From Polyangium mundeleinium (GTDB lineage: Bacteria; Myxococcota_A; Polyangia; Polyangiales; Polyangiaceae), in the NCBI RefSeq assembly GCF_028369105.1, contig NZ_JAQNDO010000001.1, positions 558,001 through 622,000 on the forward strand: a DNA stretch of 64,000 nucleotides, in the 5' to 3' direction. Positions 26,793 to 35,845 of the stretch are shown one piece after another. How positions within the stretch are numbered: position 1 is the first letter of the stretch; each line of letters begins with the position of its first letter. A model generated the notes under the pieces. That model was not told the origin of the DNA and made no database searches. It saw only the letters and a list, made by a program, of their open reading frames with translations. The position numbers and the translations under genes are program-made.

Positions 26793-27590
26793 ATGATCAA
26801 AGAAAAAGGTACGCTCGTCGTCGTGGGCACCGGCATCCGGACGGTCGGTCAGCTCACCGGCGATACCATTGCAAGGCTCAAGACCTCCACGAAAGTCTTT
26901 TACATCATCGCCGATCTCGTCGGCGAGCAGGTCATCAAGCAGATTCAGCCCGCCGCGGAGTCGCTCGGCCGGTTTTACCGGCTCGGCCGCAATCGCCGGG
27001 AGGCGTACGACGCCATGGTCGAGCGGATCATGAGCGCCGTCCGCGACGGCCATCGCACGTGCTGCGCGGCGTACGGCCACCCGGGCGTCTTCGCCTTCCC
27101 CACGCACGAGGCCATTCGCCGGGCGCGCGCCGAGGGCTTCGAGGCCACGATGTTCCCGGCCGTCTCCGCCGAGGATTGCCTCTTCGCCGATCTCGGCGTC
27201 GACCCCGCGAACCCCGGCTGCAACAGCCACGAGGCCACGCGGTTCGTCCTGTACAAGAAGTCCGTCGACCCCACGTCGGGGTTGATCCTCTGGCAGGTCG
27301 GCATGTTCGGCGACGCGACGTACCGGCCCGAGGGCAACCGCGGCCAATGGATTCACGTGCTCGTCGATCGCCTGCTCCAGCATTACCCCGAGGACCACGA
27401 GGTCACCCTCTACGAGGCCGCGGTCTTCATCAATTGCCCCCCGCGCATCGAGCGAATCGCGCTCGGCAAACTCGCCGATGCCGAACTCACGCCCTCGACC
27501 ACGCTTTACGTGCCCCCGGCCCGGCGCGACGTGCTCGACGAGGAGACGTGCGCCGCGCTCGGCATCGAACGCGCGGCCCTCGCGCGCTGA
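26793..27590 (+). CDS. Borosin-type peptide backbone alpha-N-methyltransferase (SonM-like, split)
   Basis: This is a 265-residue SAM-dependent methyltransferase of the tetrapyrrole (precorrin) methylase fold. The sequence follows bacterial split-borosin enzymes such as SonM: GTLVVVGTGIRTVGQ at the N-terminus, CAAYGHPGVFAFPTHEAIRR, then VSAEDCLFADLGVDPANPG. The catalytic set Tyr62-x5-Arg68-x3-Tyr72-x21-Tyr94 has exactly the spacing of Tyr66, Arg72, Tyr76 and Tyr98 in fungal OphMA (recalled). The C-terminus stops after the methylase fold with no fused core, so the substrate must be a separate peptide, most plausibly the 76-residue protein at 23422. The start at 26793 is preferred over the in-frame ATG 26769 because GGGAGG lies between them and the family begins here. 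Expected product: N-methylated backbone amides in the precursor tail. Confidence 0.92.
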   Translation: MIKEKGTLVVVGTGIRTVGQLTGDTIARLKTSTKVFYIIADLVGEQVIKQIQPAAESLGRFYRLGRNRREAYDAMVERIMSAVRDGHRTCCAAYGHPGVFAFPTHEAIRRARAEGFEATMFPAVSAEDCLFADLGVDPANPGCNSHEATRFVLYKKSVDPTSGLILWQVGMFGDATYRPEGNRGQWIHVLVDRLLQHYPEDHEVTLYEAAVFINCPPRIERIALGKLADAELTPSTTLYVPPARRDVLDEETCAALGIERAALAR

Positions 27591-27605
27591 ATTTGCCCGG
27601 CCTCC

Positions 27606-27634
27606 TTCCTGCGAAGGCACCTTCGCGCTACCCT
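27606..27634 (+). promoter_or_regulatory. Putative promoter of kinase paralogue 2
   Basis: TTCCTG (27606-27611), 17 bases, TACCCT (27629-27634), then 7 bases to the ATG at 27642. The message would be essentially leaderless. Confidence 0.45.
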
Positions 27635-27641
27635 CTGCGCC

Positions 27642-30374
27642 ATGCCCCTTTCCCCTGGAGAAAGGTTCGATCGGTACGTCGTCGAAGCGCTCCTCGGCGA
27701 AGGCGGCATGGGCGAGGTGTATCGCGTGCAGGATACGCGCCTCGGCCGCAGCGTCGCGCTCAAGGTGCTTCGGCGCGACATCCAAGGCGGGAGCGAGAGC
27801 TGGGCCCGACAGGTGCGCCGCATGCTCCGCGAGGCCCGGATCGCCGCGGCTTTGAATGATCCCGGCATCGTCGCGGTCTACGACGTCGGCGAGCACGAGG
27901 GCGCGCCTTTCATCGCGATGGAGCTCGTGCAAGGCAAGCTCCTGCGCGACCTCGTGCACGCGGATGCGCCGCTCGGCGAAAAGATCACCCTGCTCTCCGC
28001 GGTCGCGCAGGTCCTCTCCGTCGCGCATCGCGCCGGGCTCGTGCACCGCGACGTCAAGCCCGAGAACGTGATGATCCGCGAAGACGGCGCCATCAAGGTC
28101 CTCGATTTCGGCATCGCGCGGCGCACCGACGAGGAGATCGCGGCGTACGACGGGCCCGACGATTTCGCCACGCGCACCGGGGATGGCTCGTTCGTCGGCA
28201 CCCCCGCGTACATGGCGCCCGAGCAAGTGAAGGGGGATCCCATCGACGCGCGGGTCGATCAATTCGCCTGGGGCGTCACCGCGTACGAGCTCCTCGCGGG
28301 CAAACTGCCGTTCCGTTTGGATCGCGGGCCCGTGAGCCTCATCGCCTCGATCCTGAGCGACGAGCCGCCGCCGATGAACGACGTGCCTCCCGAGATCGAG
28401 GCCGTCGTTTTTCGCGCGCTCGCCAAGGAGCCCGCCGATCGCCACGCCTCGATGGACGACATCGTCACGGCGCTCGCGCCCTTCGCCACGCCGATCACCA
28501 CGCTCCTGCGGAGAAGGGACGGGCCTGCGAACGCCGCGCGTCCCTCCGTGCGAGAGCCGCCTCCTCCGAAGGCGAGCACCCCCTCCCGCAGCACGACGAC
28601 GCGCTCGCCCGCGCGCCGCGCCGCCACGAATCGCACGCCGGTGACGACCCCACGCGCGCCCGCGCGCTCGCGCCGCTTTCTCGGCCTCGCCGCCATCGTC
28701 ACGCTGGGCGTCGCGGCCGCGGGGTTCGTCTTCGCCCGCAAGGCCAGGACCGCGCCGCCGCCCGTGCTCGCGCGGACCTCCCTCACGCCCGTCCCGACGA
28801 TCGTCACCGCGCTGCCTTTGCCGAAGTTCGCCAATGAAGAGGCGCGCGCGGCGTATCGCGAGGGGCTCCAGGGGTTGCGCGACGGGGCCTGGAGGACGGC
28901 CTATGCCGCCTTCGCGCGCGCCACGCAGGCCGATCCGGGGCTCACGTCGGCCTGGCTGCGCATGGCCATCCTCATTTGGGACGCGGATGTCACGACGGGG
29001 CGCGAGCATTTTCGTCGCGCGGTCCTGGGGCGCGCGACGCTCGACGCCCATGACCAGGCCCTCCTCGACGCCCACGAGCCCCTGATTCAGGGCACGCCGA
29101 GCGATATCCCCGAGACCGCCCGGCGCCTCGCGCTCGCCTCCGCTCGATTCCCCGGCAACGCCGAGCTCGCGAACCTCGCTTCGATGTACGAGCTCGGCTA
29201 TCTGCCGCCTTCCGACGTCCTGCCGCGCATCGATCGTTGCCTGGAGCTCGATCCCCTTTATGGCGATTGCTTGCAGGGCCGGGCGCGCCTGCTCATCCGT
29301 CGCACCGGGCACATCGAGGAGGGCCTCGCGGCGCTCGAGCGCTGTATCGAGGCGACCCCGGCCGCCTCCGATTGCCTCATGGATCGAGGCGACACAAACC
29401 TCGCGCTCGGCCGGTGTTCGGTCGTCGAGGCCGGGGCGCGTGAATGGATCGCCAAGGTCAGCCCCGCGCCGGCCGCGCACATGCAGCTCGCGGGCGCGCT
29501 TTACGCGCGCGGCGCGCCCGCGGCTGCCGTGAAGACCGCCGTCGAGACCGCGGCGGCGCAATTCCGCGCGCAGGGGCTCGAAGCCGAGGCCAGCAAGCAG
29601 CTCATTCTGCACGAGATCGCCACGGGCAGGTTCGAGCAAGCCGAGCGCATGCTCCGCGACCATCAGCGCCTCGTCGCCAACGATCCTGCCGTGAGCGCGC
29701 ACGGCTGGGCGGCCAACATGCTCATCCAGGTGCTCCAGGAAATGGGCCGCGACGCCGACGCGGGCCGCGAGGCGCAGAGCTACATCGCGCGCCGTGGCGC
29801 GTTGATCGCCGATCCCCTGAGCGGGGACTTTGCCGTACGTCTCTTGCGTGCCGAGCTCGCCGCGGGGCTCGTCACGCGGGACGTGTACGAGGCCGAGCGC
29901 GCGGCCTGGGCCAAGAGCCATCCGGATCCCACGCTTCGGATAGGCGTCTGGATCTCCGGGTACGCGCTCGTCGCCCGCGACGAAGGCGAAGCCAAGGCCG
30001 CGCTCGCGGTGATGCCGACCGAGGCCCTCAGCAAGGAGCGGAGCTTCTCCCTTCACCTCGGCCTCATCCTCGACAGCGCGCTCGGCCAAACGTATTGGCT
30101 CGCGGGCAACCCCGCCGCCGCGCTTCCGCACCTCACGGCGGCGACCGTCTCGTGCAGCGGCCTCATCGAGCCCATGCTGCCGACGCAGCACATGCGCCAC
30201 ACGAAGAGCCTCCACCAGCTCGGCCTCGTCCGCCAGGCCCTCGGCGATCGCTCGGGCGCGTGTGACGCGTTTGGTCGTGTCCTCGCGCGCTGGGGTGGGG
30301 CGCGCGCCTCGCGCACGGCGGCCGAGGCCCGCGCGCATGTAAAAGCGCTTGGTTGCGAGGCAAAGGCCGGCTGA
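27642..30374 (+). CDS. Transmembrane Ser/Thr protein kinase with periplasmic TPR tail (paralogue 2)
   Basis: This 910-residue paralogue of the kinase at 23813 begins immediately after the borosin methyltransferase gene. The kinase domain (about 8-285) is intact: LLGEGGMGEVY, VALKVLRR, HRDVKPENV, DFGIAR and YMAPEQ. A basic, Pro/Thr-rich linker precedes one membrane segment at about 347-365 (FLGLAAIVTLGVAAAGFVF). The periplasmic tail has TPR-like helices with the shared pattern DRCLELD...GDC, ERCIEATP...SDC and GRC, ending in GACDAFGRVLARWGGA...ALGC. It has its own -10 box. The next kinase gene starts 3 bases after its stop, so the two are translationally linked. Substrate and ligand are unknown. 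Confidence 0.9.
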   Translation: MPLSPGERFDRYVVEALLGEGGMGEVYRVQDTRLGRSVALKVLRRDIQGGSESWARQVRRMLREARIAAALNDPGIVAVYDVGEHEGAPFIAMELVQGKLLRDLVHADAPLGEKITLLSAVAQVLSVAHRAGLVHRDVKPENVMIREDGAIKVLDFGIARRTDEEIAAYDGPDDFATRTGDGSFVGTPAYMAPEQVKGDPIDARVDQFAWGVTAYELLAGKLPFRLDRGPVSLIASILSDEPPPMNDVPPEIEAVVFRALAKEPADRHASMDDIVTALAPFATPITTLLRRRDGPANAARPSVREPPPPKASTPSRSTTTRSPARRAATNRTPVTTPRAPARSRRFLGLAAIVTLGVAAAGFVFARKARTAPPPVLARTSLTPVPTIVTALPLPKFANEEARAAYREGLQGLRDGAWRTAYAAFARATQADPGLTSAWLRMAILIWDADVTTGREHFRRAVLGRATLDAHDQALLDAHEPLIQGTPSDIPETARRLALASARFPGNAELANLASMYELGYLPPSDVLPRIDRCLELDPLYGDCLQGRARLLIRRTGHIEEGLAALERCIEATPAASDCLMDRGDTNLALGRCSVVEAGAREWIAKVSPAPAAHMQLAGALYARGAPAAAVKTAVETAAAQFRAQGLEAEASKQLILHEIATGRFEQAERMLRDHQRLVANDPAVSAHGWAANMLIQVLQEMGRDADAGREAQSYIARRGALIADPLSGDFAVRLLRAELAAGLVTRDVYEAERAAWAKSHPDPTLRIGVWISGYALVARDEGEAKAALAVMPTEALSKERSFSLHLGLILDSALGQTYWLAGNPAAALPHLTAATVSCSGLIEPMLPTQHMRHTKSLHQLGLVRQALGDRSGACDAFGRVLARWGGARASRTAAEARAHVKALGCEAKAG

Positions 30375-30377
30375 CGC

Positions 30378-32975
30378 ATGGCGGAGTCCACGCGATTCGC
30401 CAGCGGCGAGGTGCTCGGCCGGTACGTCGTCGAATCCCTCCTCGGCGAGGGCGGCATGGGCGAAGTGTATCGCGCCCTCGACACGCGCCTCGGTCGCAGG
30501 GTCGCGCTGAAGGTCCTGCGCAAGGACACCGAGCTCTCCGAAGACGCGTGGGCCCACGAGTCCTCGCGCATGCTCCGCGAGGCGCGCGCGGCCGCGGCGC
30601 TCTCGCATGCCGGCATCGTGGCGATCTACGACGTCGGCGAGCTCGACGGCACGGCGTTCATCGCCATGGAGATCGCCGAGGGCGAACCCTTGCGCGCGCT
30701 CGTCGGAAAGGACGCGCCCGACGCCTGGAAGATCCAGATCCTCCACGACGTCGCGCGCGCGCTCGACGCGGCTCACCAGGCCGGCGTCGTGCACCGCGAC
30801 GTCAAACCCGAGAACATCGTCGTGAGCAAGGCGGGCGCCGTGAAGGTGCTCGACTTCGGCATCGCGCGCGGGCTCGATCGCGAGACCGATCCCGGCGCGC
30901 GTACGCTCGAGGTCGAGCCCGCCGAGTCCATGTTCCAGGGCACCCCGGCGTATACGGCGCCCGAGCAGCTCACGGGCGAGGCCCTCGACGCGCGCGCCGA
31001 TCAGTTTGGTTTTGGCGTCGTCGCCCATGAGCTTTTCGAGGGCGAGCTGCCGTTCCGCGTGGACAAGGGCCCTGCGGCCCTCATCAGCTCGATCCTCGCC
31101 GACGAGCCCAAGCCGATGACCCGCGCGCCCGAGGGCGTCCGTGACATCGTCCGGCGCGCGCTCGCGAAAGACCCCGCCGATCGATTCCCCTCGATGGCCG
31201 CGCTCGCCGACGAGCTCGCGCTCCTCTCGATCGAACCCGAGCCCGCCCCGCTCCCCGCGCCGCCCTCGCCTGCCGCTCCCCGTGTTTCCGCGGCCCGCGT
31301 GTTCGCCCTCGTCGCCGTCCTCGCCGCGCTCGCCGCTGTCGCGTGGATCGTGTTTCACCGGGAAAAACCTGCCGATCCTGCGCCGGCCTTGCTTTTTGCG
31401 TCGGCCGTGCTGCCGGTCAAGGTCGCGATCACCGATCTCCCGCTCCCGAGCACGGACAAACCCGAGGCGCTCGTCGCGTATCGCGAGGGGGTCCAGGCCG
31501 TGCGTGACGCCTCCTGGTCGACGGCGCGCCTCGCCTTCGATCGCGCCCGCAAGGCTGATCCCTCGCTCGCGCTCGCGCATCTCCGTTACGCGATGGTCGC
31601 GATCGACTCGGATGACCTCGACCCCTCGCGCGAGGCTTACCGGGTCGCTTTCCTTTTGCGGTCCTCGCTCGGCGAGCGTGATCACGCGATGCTCGACGCG
31701 CTCGAACCCTTTTTGCAGCGCGATCCGCCCGACCTCACCGAGATGCGCCGTCGCATCGGGAACCTATCGGCCCGGTATCCGGGCGACGCCGAGCTCGTGT
31801 ACTGGCAGTTTTTCCCGTTCGTCCACCACACCCCGGCCGAGGTCCTCGCGCTCACCGAGCGTTGCCTCGTGCTCGACGATCGATACGCCGATTGCTGGCA
31901 AACCCAGGCCCGCGCGCTCCTCGCCCTCAGTCGGCCCGAGGACGCGAGGCGCGCGCTCGATCGGTGCGTCGAGATCGCTCCCACCGCGGGCGACTGCATG
32001 TTCGACCGGGCCACCGTGGAGATCCTGTCGGGCCGCTGCGTGGGCCTCGAAGAGGTCGCGCGGAACTGGATCGCGCGCGAGCCCGATCTCGGCCGGGCGC
32101 ATGGGTATCTCGCGTCCGCGCTGTATGGACAGGGCCGCGAGAACGCCGCCGTCCGTGCTGTCGTTGATGTGGCGACGCAAAAGCTCCGCCTCTCGGGTTT
32201 CCAGGTCGAGGCCCTCACGCTCGATTTCGGGTTCGCCGCGGGCACGGGTGATTTCGAGTCCGCGCTCCTGGCCGCGCAGCAGACGAGCAACGTTGGCGAC
32301 ACCGATCACGGGGCCAGCCCCACGGCCAAGCATATCTTTCTTTTGCTCGAGCTCGGGCGCACCGCGGACGCAGGCCGCGTCGCCTCGGACTTCCTCGCGC
32401 GCCAGACGGCCTCGCTCCGCTCCACCGTCGAGGGATGCCTCGTCGACCCCGACCCGTTGTTTTACGCTGTCGCCCATCGCGCGGGCCTGCTCTCGACGGA
32501 CGACCGCGCTGCGCATCGCGACGCCTGGCTCCACCGCTGCGCCGAGCAGGGCGAAGCCGCCTTCGCCTGGTACGCCGGGTATGCCCTGCCTGCAATCACG
32601 CCCGATGACGCGCGCGAGGCGCTCGCCGTGTTGCCGCGTTTCGCCACGCGTCCCGAGGACGTCCCTTTTTATCGTGGCCTTTATGCTGCCGCGCTTCGTG
32701 GAAAAGTCCGGTTCCTCGCGGGCGAGATGGACGCGGCCCTGCCGGACCTCGTCCAGGCTTCGAGCCATTGCGCCATGTTGATGGATCCGGTCAGCTATCT
32801 GCAGAACCAGGTTCGCATCGGTGTCGCGCGTGAAACGCGGGGCGAAAAGGACCTCGCGTGCGCGGCGTATCAGAGCGTCCTCTCGCGGTGGGGCGCGGCG
32901 AAGGACTCGATCTCGGCGCGCGACGCGGCTCGTCGGGCCAAGGCGCTCGGCTGCGCGCCCCGGCGTAGACCCTGA
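30378..32975 (+). CDS. Transmembrane Ser/Thr protein kinase with periplasmic TPR tail (paralogue 3)
   Basis: This is an 865-residue kinase, the shortest of the four paralogues. The catalytic domain (about 12-280) has LLGEGGMGEVY, VALKVLRK, HRDVKPENI and DFGIAR; the activation segment ends in YTAPEQ rather than YMAPEQ. The linker is short. The membrane segment lies at about 311-328 (VFALVAVLAALAAVAWIVF). The tail keeps the Cys pattern ERCLVLDDRYADC, DRCVEIAPTAGDC and GRC, and the closing LACAAYQSVLSRWGAAK...ALGC. It starts 3 bases after the stop of paralogue 2 and so has no promoter of its own visible. Confidence 0.9.
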   Translation: MAESTRFASGEVLGRYVVESLLGEGGMGEVYRALDTRLGRRVALKVLRKDTELSEDAWAHESSRMLREARAAAALSHAGIVAIYDVGELDGTAFIAMEIAEGEPLRALVGKDAPDAWKIQILHDVARALDAAHQAGVVHRDVKPENIVVSKAGAVKVLDFGIARGLDRETDPGARTLEVEPAESMFQGTPAYTAPEQLTGEALDARADQFGFGVVAHELFEGELPFRVDKGPAALISSILADEPKPMTRAPEGVRDIVRRALAKDPADRFPSMAALADELALLSIEPEPAPLPAPPSPAAPRVSAARVFALVAVLAALAAVAWIVFHREKPADPAPALLFASAVLPVKVAITDLPLPSTDKPEALVAYREGVQAVRDASWSTARLAFDRARKADPSLALAHLRYAMVAIDSDDLDPSREAYRVAFLLRSSLGERDHAMLDALEPFLQRDPPDLTEMRRRIGNLSARYPGDAELVYWQFFPFVHHTPAEVLALTERCLVLDDRYADCWQTQARALLALSRPEDARRALDRCVEIAPTAGDCMFDRATVEILSGRCVGLEEVARNWIAREPDLGRAHGYLASALYGQGRENAAVRAVVDVATQKLRLSGFQVEALTLDFGFAAGTGDFESALLAAQQTSNVGDTDHGASPTAKHIFLLLELGRTADAGRVASDFLARQTASLRSTVEGCLVDPDPLFYAVAHRAGLLSTDDRAAHRDAWLHRCAEQGEAAFAWYAGYALPAITPDDAREALAVLPRFATRPEDVPFYRGLYAAALRGKVRFLAGEMDAALPDLVQASSHCAMLMDPVSYLQNQVRIGVARETRGEKDLACAAYQSVLSRWGAAKDSISARDAARRAKALGCAPRRRP

Positions 32976-33016
32976 CGAACGCGCCATCGTCCCTGGGCGG
33001 GAGCCCGCGGACGGGC

Positions 33017-33022
33017 TACGAT
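33017..33022 (+). promoter_or_regulatory. -10-like TACGAT box before kinase paralogue 4
   Basis: TACGAT lies 9 bases before the ATG at 33032, with no good -35. It fits the short-leader pattern of its neighbours. Confidence 0.38.
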
Positions 33023-33031
33023 GTTCCCGTC

Positions 33032-35758
33032 ATGCGTTTCTCGCCGGGGGAGTCGTTCGACCGCTACGTCATCGAGTCGCTCTTGGGCGAGGGTGGCATG
33101 GGCGAGGTGTATCGCGCCGAGGACACCCGCCTCCGCCGCAGAATCGCGCTCAAGGTGCTGCGCAAGGGCGACGAAGCCGACAGCGAGACCTGGGGCCGCG
33201 CGGTCGCGCGTATGCTCCGTGAGGCGCGCGCGGTCGCGGCGCTCTCCCATCCGGGCATCGTCGCCATCTACGACGTCGGCGAGCATGACGGCGCGCCGTT
33301 CATCGCGATGGAGCTCGTCGAGGGGCGCCCTTTGCGGGCCCTCGTGGGCGGGGACGAACCCCTCGGCACGCGCTTGCGCCTCCTCCTGGAGATCGCGCGG
33401 GCCCTTTCGGCTGCGCATCAGGCGGGCCTCGTGCACCGCGATGTCAAACCCGAGAACGTCGTCGTTCGCGGCGACGGCGCCGTGAAGGTCCTCGATTTCG
33501 GGATCGCCCGCAAGCTCGCGCGGACGAGCGCCGATCCCCTCGGACCCACGGCCGACGGCGCGCTCGCCACGATGACGGCCGAGGGCGCGCTCGTCGGCAC
33601 CCCGGCGTACATGGCGCCCGAACAGCTCCGCGGCGAGGAGATCGACGCGCGGGCCGATCAGTTCGCGTGGGGCGTCCTCGCCTACGAATTGCTCGCCGGC
33701 AAGATCCCGTTTCGCTCCGACAAAGGCGCGGTCAGCCTCATGGCGTCGATCCTGAGCGACGAACCGCCCCCGATCACGACCGTGCCCGACGGCGTCTGGC
33801 AGATCCTCGCGCGCGCCCTCGCGAAGGAGCCCGAGGCGCGGTTCGCCTCGATGGACGAGGTCGCGCAGAACCTCCACGTGTTCGTCACCGCGGAGGACAC
33901 GCGGACCATCACGAGCCGCCGCAATGTCGTCCTCGTCTCCTCCACCGGCGACACCCGCGCGCCGGTCGTTGCCTCGCTCCCGCCCCCTTCGGCGTCGCGC
34001 AAGCCCTGGATGTTCGTGGCGCCTGTCGTCGCCCTCCTCGCCGCGGGCGGCGCCGTGGTTGCCCTCCGCAAAGCCCCGGCCGACGTGAATGCTTCGGCGC
34101 CGTCCTCGGCGGTCGTGCCGGCCGGCCCCGCGCCCACGGCCGTCACCGATTTGCCCCTTCCGCCCACGGAAAACGCGGAAGCGCGGCTTGCGTTTCGCGA
34201 GGGGCTCCAGGCGATCCGGGACGCCACCTGGGACACGGCGATTGCCGCGTTCGAGCGGGCGCGCAAGGCCGATCCGGGCATGGCCGCGGCGCACCTCCGG
34301 TTTGCGGCGCTCGAGGCCTCGTTCGACATCAACGCGGCCCGCGAGGCGTTTCGCAAGGCGATCGGCCTCCGCAGCTCGCTCACCGAGCGCGACCAGGCGT
34401 TCCTCGACGCGCTCGAGCCGATGCTCCAGAACGACCCGAGCGATTGCGCGACGTCGGCCCGCAGGTTCGAGGCCATGGTCGCGAAATGGCCCGGCGACGC
34501 GGAGATCGTCTTCTGGTATGCGCGCCAGCTCCTCGAATCCACGAAGGCCTCCCAATCGGAGAAGGTCCTCGCGCTCGCGCGGCGCTGCGTCGAGCTCGAC
34601 CCGCAATACGCCGATTGCTGGCAGACGCAGCAATACGCGCTTTTGCCCCTCCGCCGGAGCGCGGAGGCGCTCGTCGCGCTCGAAAAATGCGTCGAGGTCT
34701 CGGCCGGCGCGGTCGATTGCCTCAATGACAAGATCAAGATCGTCTCGTCGCTCGGCCAGTGTGATGTCGCGGCCGAGACGGCGCGGCGGTGGATGGCCAA
34801 GGAGCCTTCCTCGCCGAAGCCCCACTTGATGCTCGGCGGCGCTCTGTATGGCGCAGGCGAGCCCGAGGCGGCCGTCCGCGCGGCGCTCGACCAGGCGGAG
34901 CGGCGCTTCCGGGCGACGGGTCATCCCTGGCAAGCCGAGGATCTCGTGGCCCGCCGCGCGATGGCGTTCGGCGAGTTCACGACCGGGGCACGCGCCGCGG
35001 ATTCGTTGATGTCCCTGACCCCGCCCATGCCGCAGGATGAGATCGCCGTGTATCACCTGCGGACGTTCGCGCGCTTGGAGCTCGGGGACATCGAGGGAGC
35101 GGCCCAGGTCGCGGACGAGTTCCTCGCGAAGAGCGCGCTCCGGACGGGGCAGTTCATCGGCGGCCACATCCTCGACCCCACCGTGTTCATGCATTCGCTC
35201 CGGCTCCGCGCCGGCAAGGAATCGCGCGCGGAATACGAGGCGGCGCGGTCCGCGTGGCTCGCGAAGCAGAATGTCTCGACGCCCGGGGGACGGCGGGTGG
35301 CCTGGGACGCGGCGTATGCCTGGCCGGCGTATTCGTCCGAGCTCGCGCAGGAGGCCCTCGCGAAGGAGGAAGAGTACATGCGGCTCCCGTCCGGCGAGCT
35401 CGACACGAGCGAGGCGGTATGGACGGGCTCGCTCGGCCATATGCGCCTCCTCGTCGGCAAGGAGATCGAAGCGCTGCCCTACCTCGAGAAGGCCGCGCAG
35501 GTCTGCCCCAACCCCTGGCAGTCGAGGTGGTACGTCCACCAGCAGGCGCGCCTCGGCATCGCGCGCGAGGCGAAGGGCGACAAACCCGGCGCTTGCAGCG
35601 CGTATCGCGCCGTCCTTTCCCGGTGGAGCAATCCGAAAGAATCGGTCACGGCGCGGGACGTGGAGAAGCGGGCGAAGGGCCTCGGCTGCGGTTTTCTCGC
35701 GGACGGGGGGCTCGCAGGGCCCCGTTCGCCGCGGGGTTCGAATCCGAACGCTGGCTGA
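33032..35758 (+). CDS. Transmembrane Ser/Thr protein kinase with periplasmic TPR tail (paralogue 4)
   Basis: This is a 908-residue kinase. The kinase domain (about 8-290) has LLGEGGMGEVY, ALKVLRKG, HRDVKPENV, DFGIARK and YMAPEQ. A membrane segment lies at about 328-347 (PWMFVAPVVALLAAGGAVVAL). The TPR-like tail carries RRCVELDPQYADC, EKCVEVSAGAVDC and GQC, and ends GACSAYRAVLSRWSNPKES...GLGC plus a short extra tail. Among the four it has the longest C-terminal extension after the last conserved Cys. The GAF-PP2C phosphatase gene follows 87 bases later, which pairs kinase and phosphatase functions. Confidence 0.9.
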   Translation: MRFSPGESFDRYVIESLLGEGGMGEVYRAEDTRLRRRIALKVLRKGDEADSETWGRAVARMLREARAVAALSHPGIVAIYDVGEHDGAPFIAMELVEGRPLRALVGGDEPLGTRLRLLLEIARALSAAHQAGLVHRDVKPENVVVRGDGAVKVLDFGIARKLARTSADPLGPTADGALATMTAEGALVGTPAYMAPEQLRGEEIDARADQFAWGVLAYELLAGKIPFRSDKGAVSLMASILSDEPPPITTVPDGVWQILARALAKEPEARFASMDEVAQNLHVFVTAEDTRTITSRRNVVLVSSTGDTRAPVVASLPPPSASRKPWMFVAPVVALLAAGGAVVALRKAPADVNASAPSSAVVPAGPAPTAVTDLPLPPTENAEARLAFREGLQAIRDATWDTAIAAFERARKADPGMAAAHLRFAALEASFDINAAREAFRKAIGLRSSLTERDQAFLDALEPMLQNDPSDCATSARRFEAMVAKWPGDAEIVFWYARQLLESTKASQSEKVLALARRCVELDPQYADCWQTQQYALLPLRRSAEALVALEKCVEVSAGAVDCLNDKIKIVSSLGQCDVAAETARRWMAKEPSSPKPHLMLGGALYGAGEPEAAVRAALDQAERRFRATGHPWQAEDLVARRAMAFGEFTTGARAADSLMSLTPPMPQDEIAVYHLRTFARLELGDIEGAAQVADEFLAKSALRTGQFIGGHILDPTVFMHSLRLRAGKESRAEYEAARSAWLAKQNVSTPGGRRVAWDAAYAWPAYSSELAQEALAKEEEYMRLPSGELDTSEAVWTGSLGHMRLLVGKEIEALPYLEKAAQVCPNPWQSRWYVHQQARLGIAREAKGDKPGACSAYRAVLSRWSNPKESVTARDVEKRAKGLGCGFLADGGLAGPRSPRGSNPNAG

Positions 35759-35806
35759 CGTTCCGCGGCGTCGCGCGGGATGGTAGGCGCGCGCCGGCTT
35801 GCCACG

Positions 35807-35812
35807 TAAGAT
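35807..35812 (+). promoter_or_regulatory. -10-like TAAGAT box before the PP2C phosphatase gene
   Basis: TAAGAT lies 33 bases before the ATG at 35846. The leader carries GAGAGG close to the start as a ribosome site. Confidence 0.35.
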
Positions 35813-35845
35813 GCGCTTTCCCCTTCGAGCTGCCCCCGAGAGGTC

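Noticed and set aside
27500-27590. A fused core peptide at the C-terminus of the borosin methyltransferase
   Set aside because: The protein ends right after the methylase fold with a charged helix (EETCAALGIERAALAR), with no hydrophobic tail.
26784-31685. Very long open frame (about 1630 codons) on the minus strand opposite the borosin enzyme and kinases 2 and 3
   Set aside because: It is a mirror of GC-rich codon usage on the plus strand. The product is Arg/His-rich low-complexity sequence with no domains, while the plus-strand frames have complete kinase and methyltransferase motifs.
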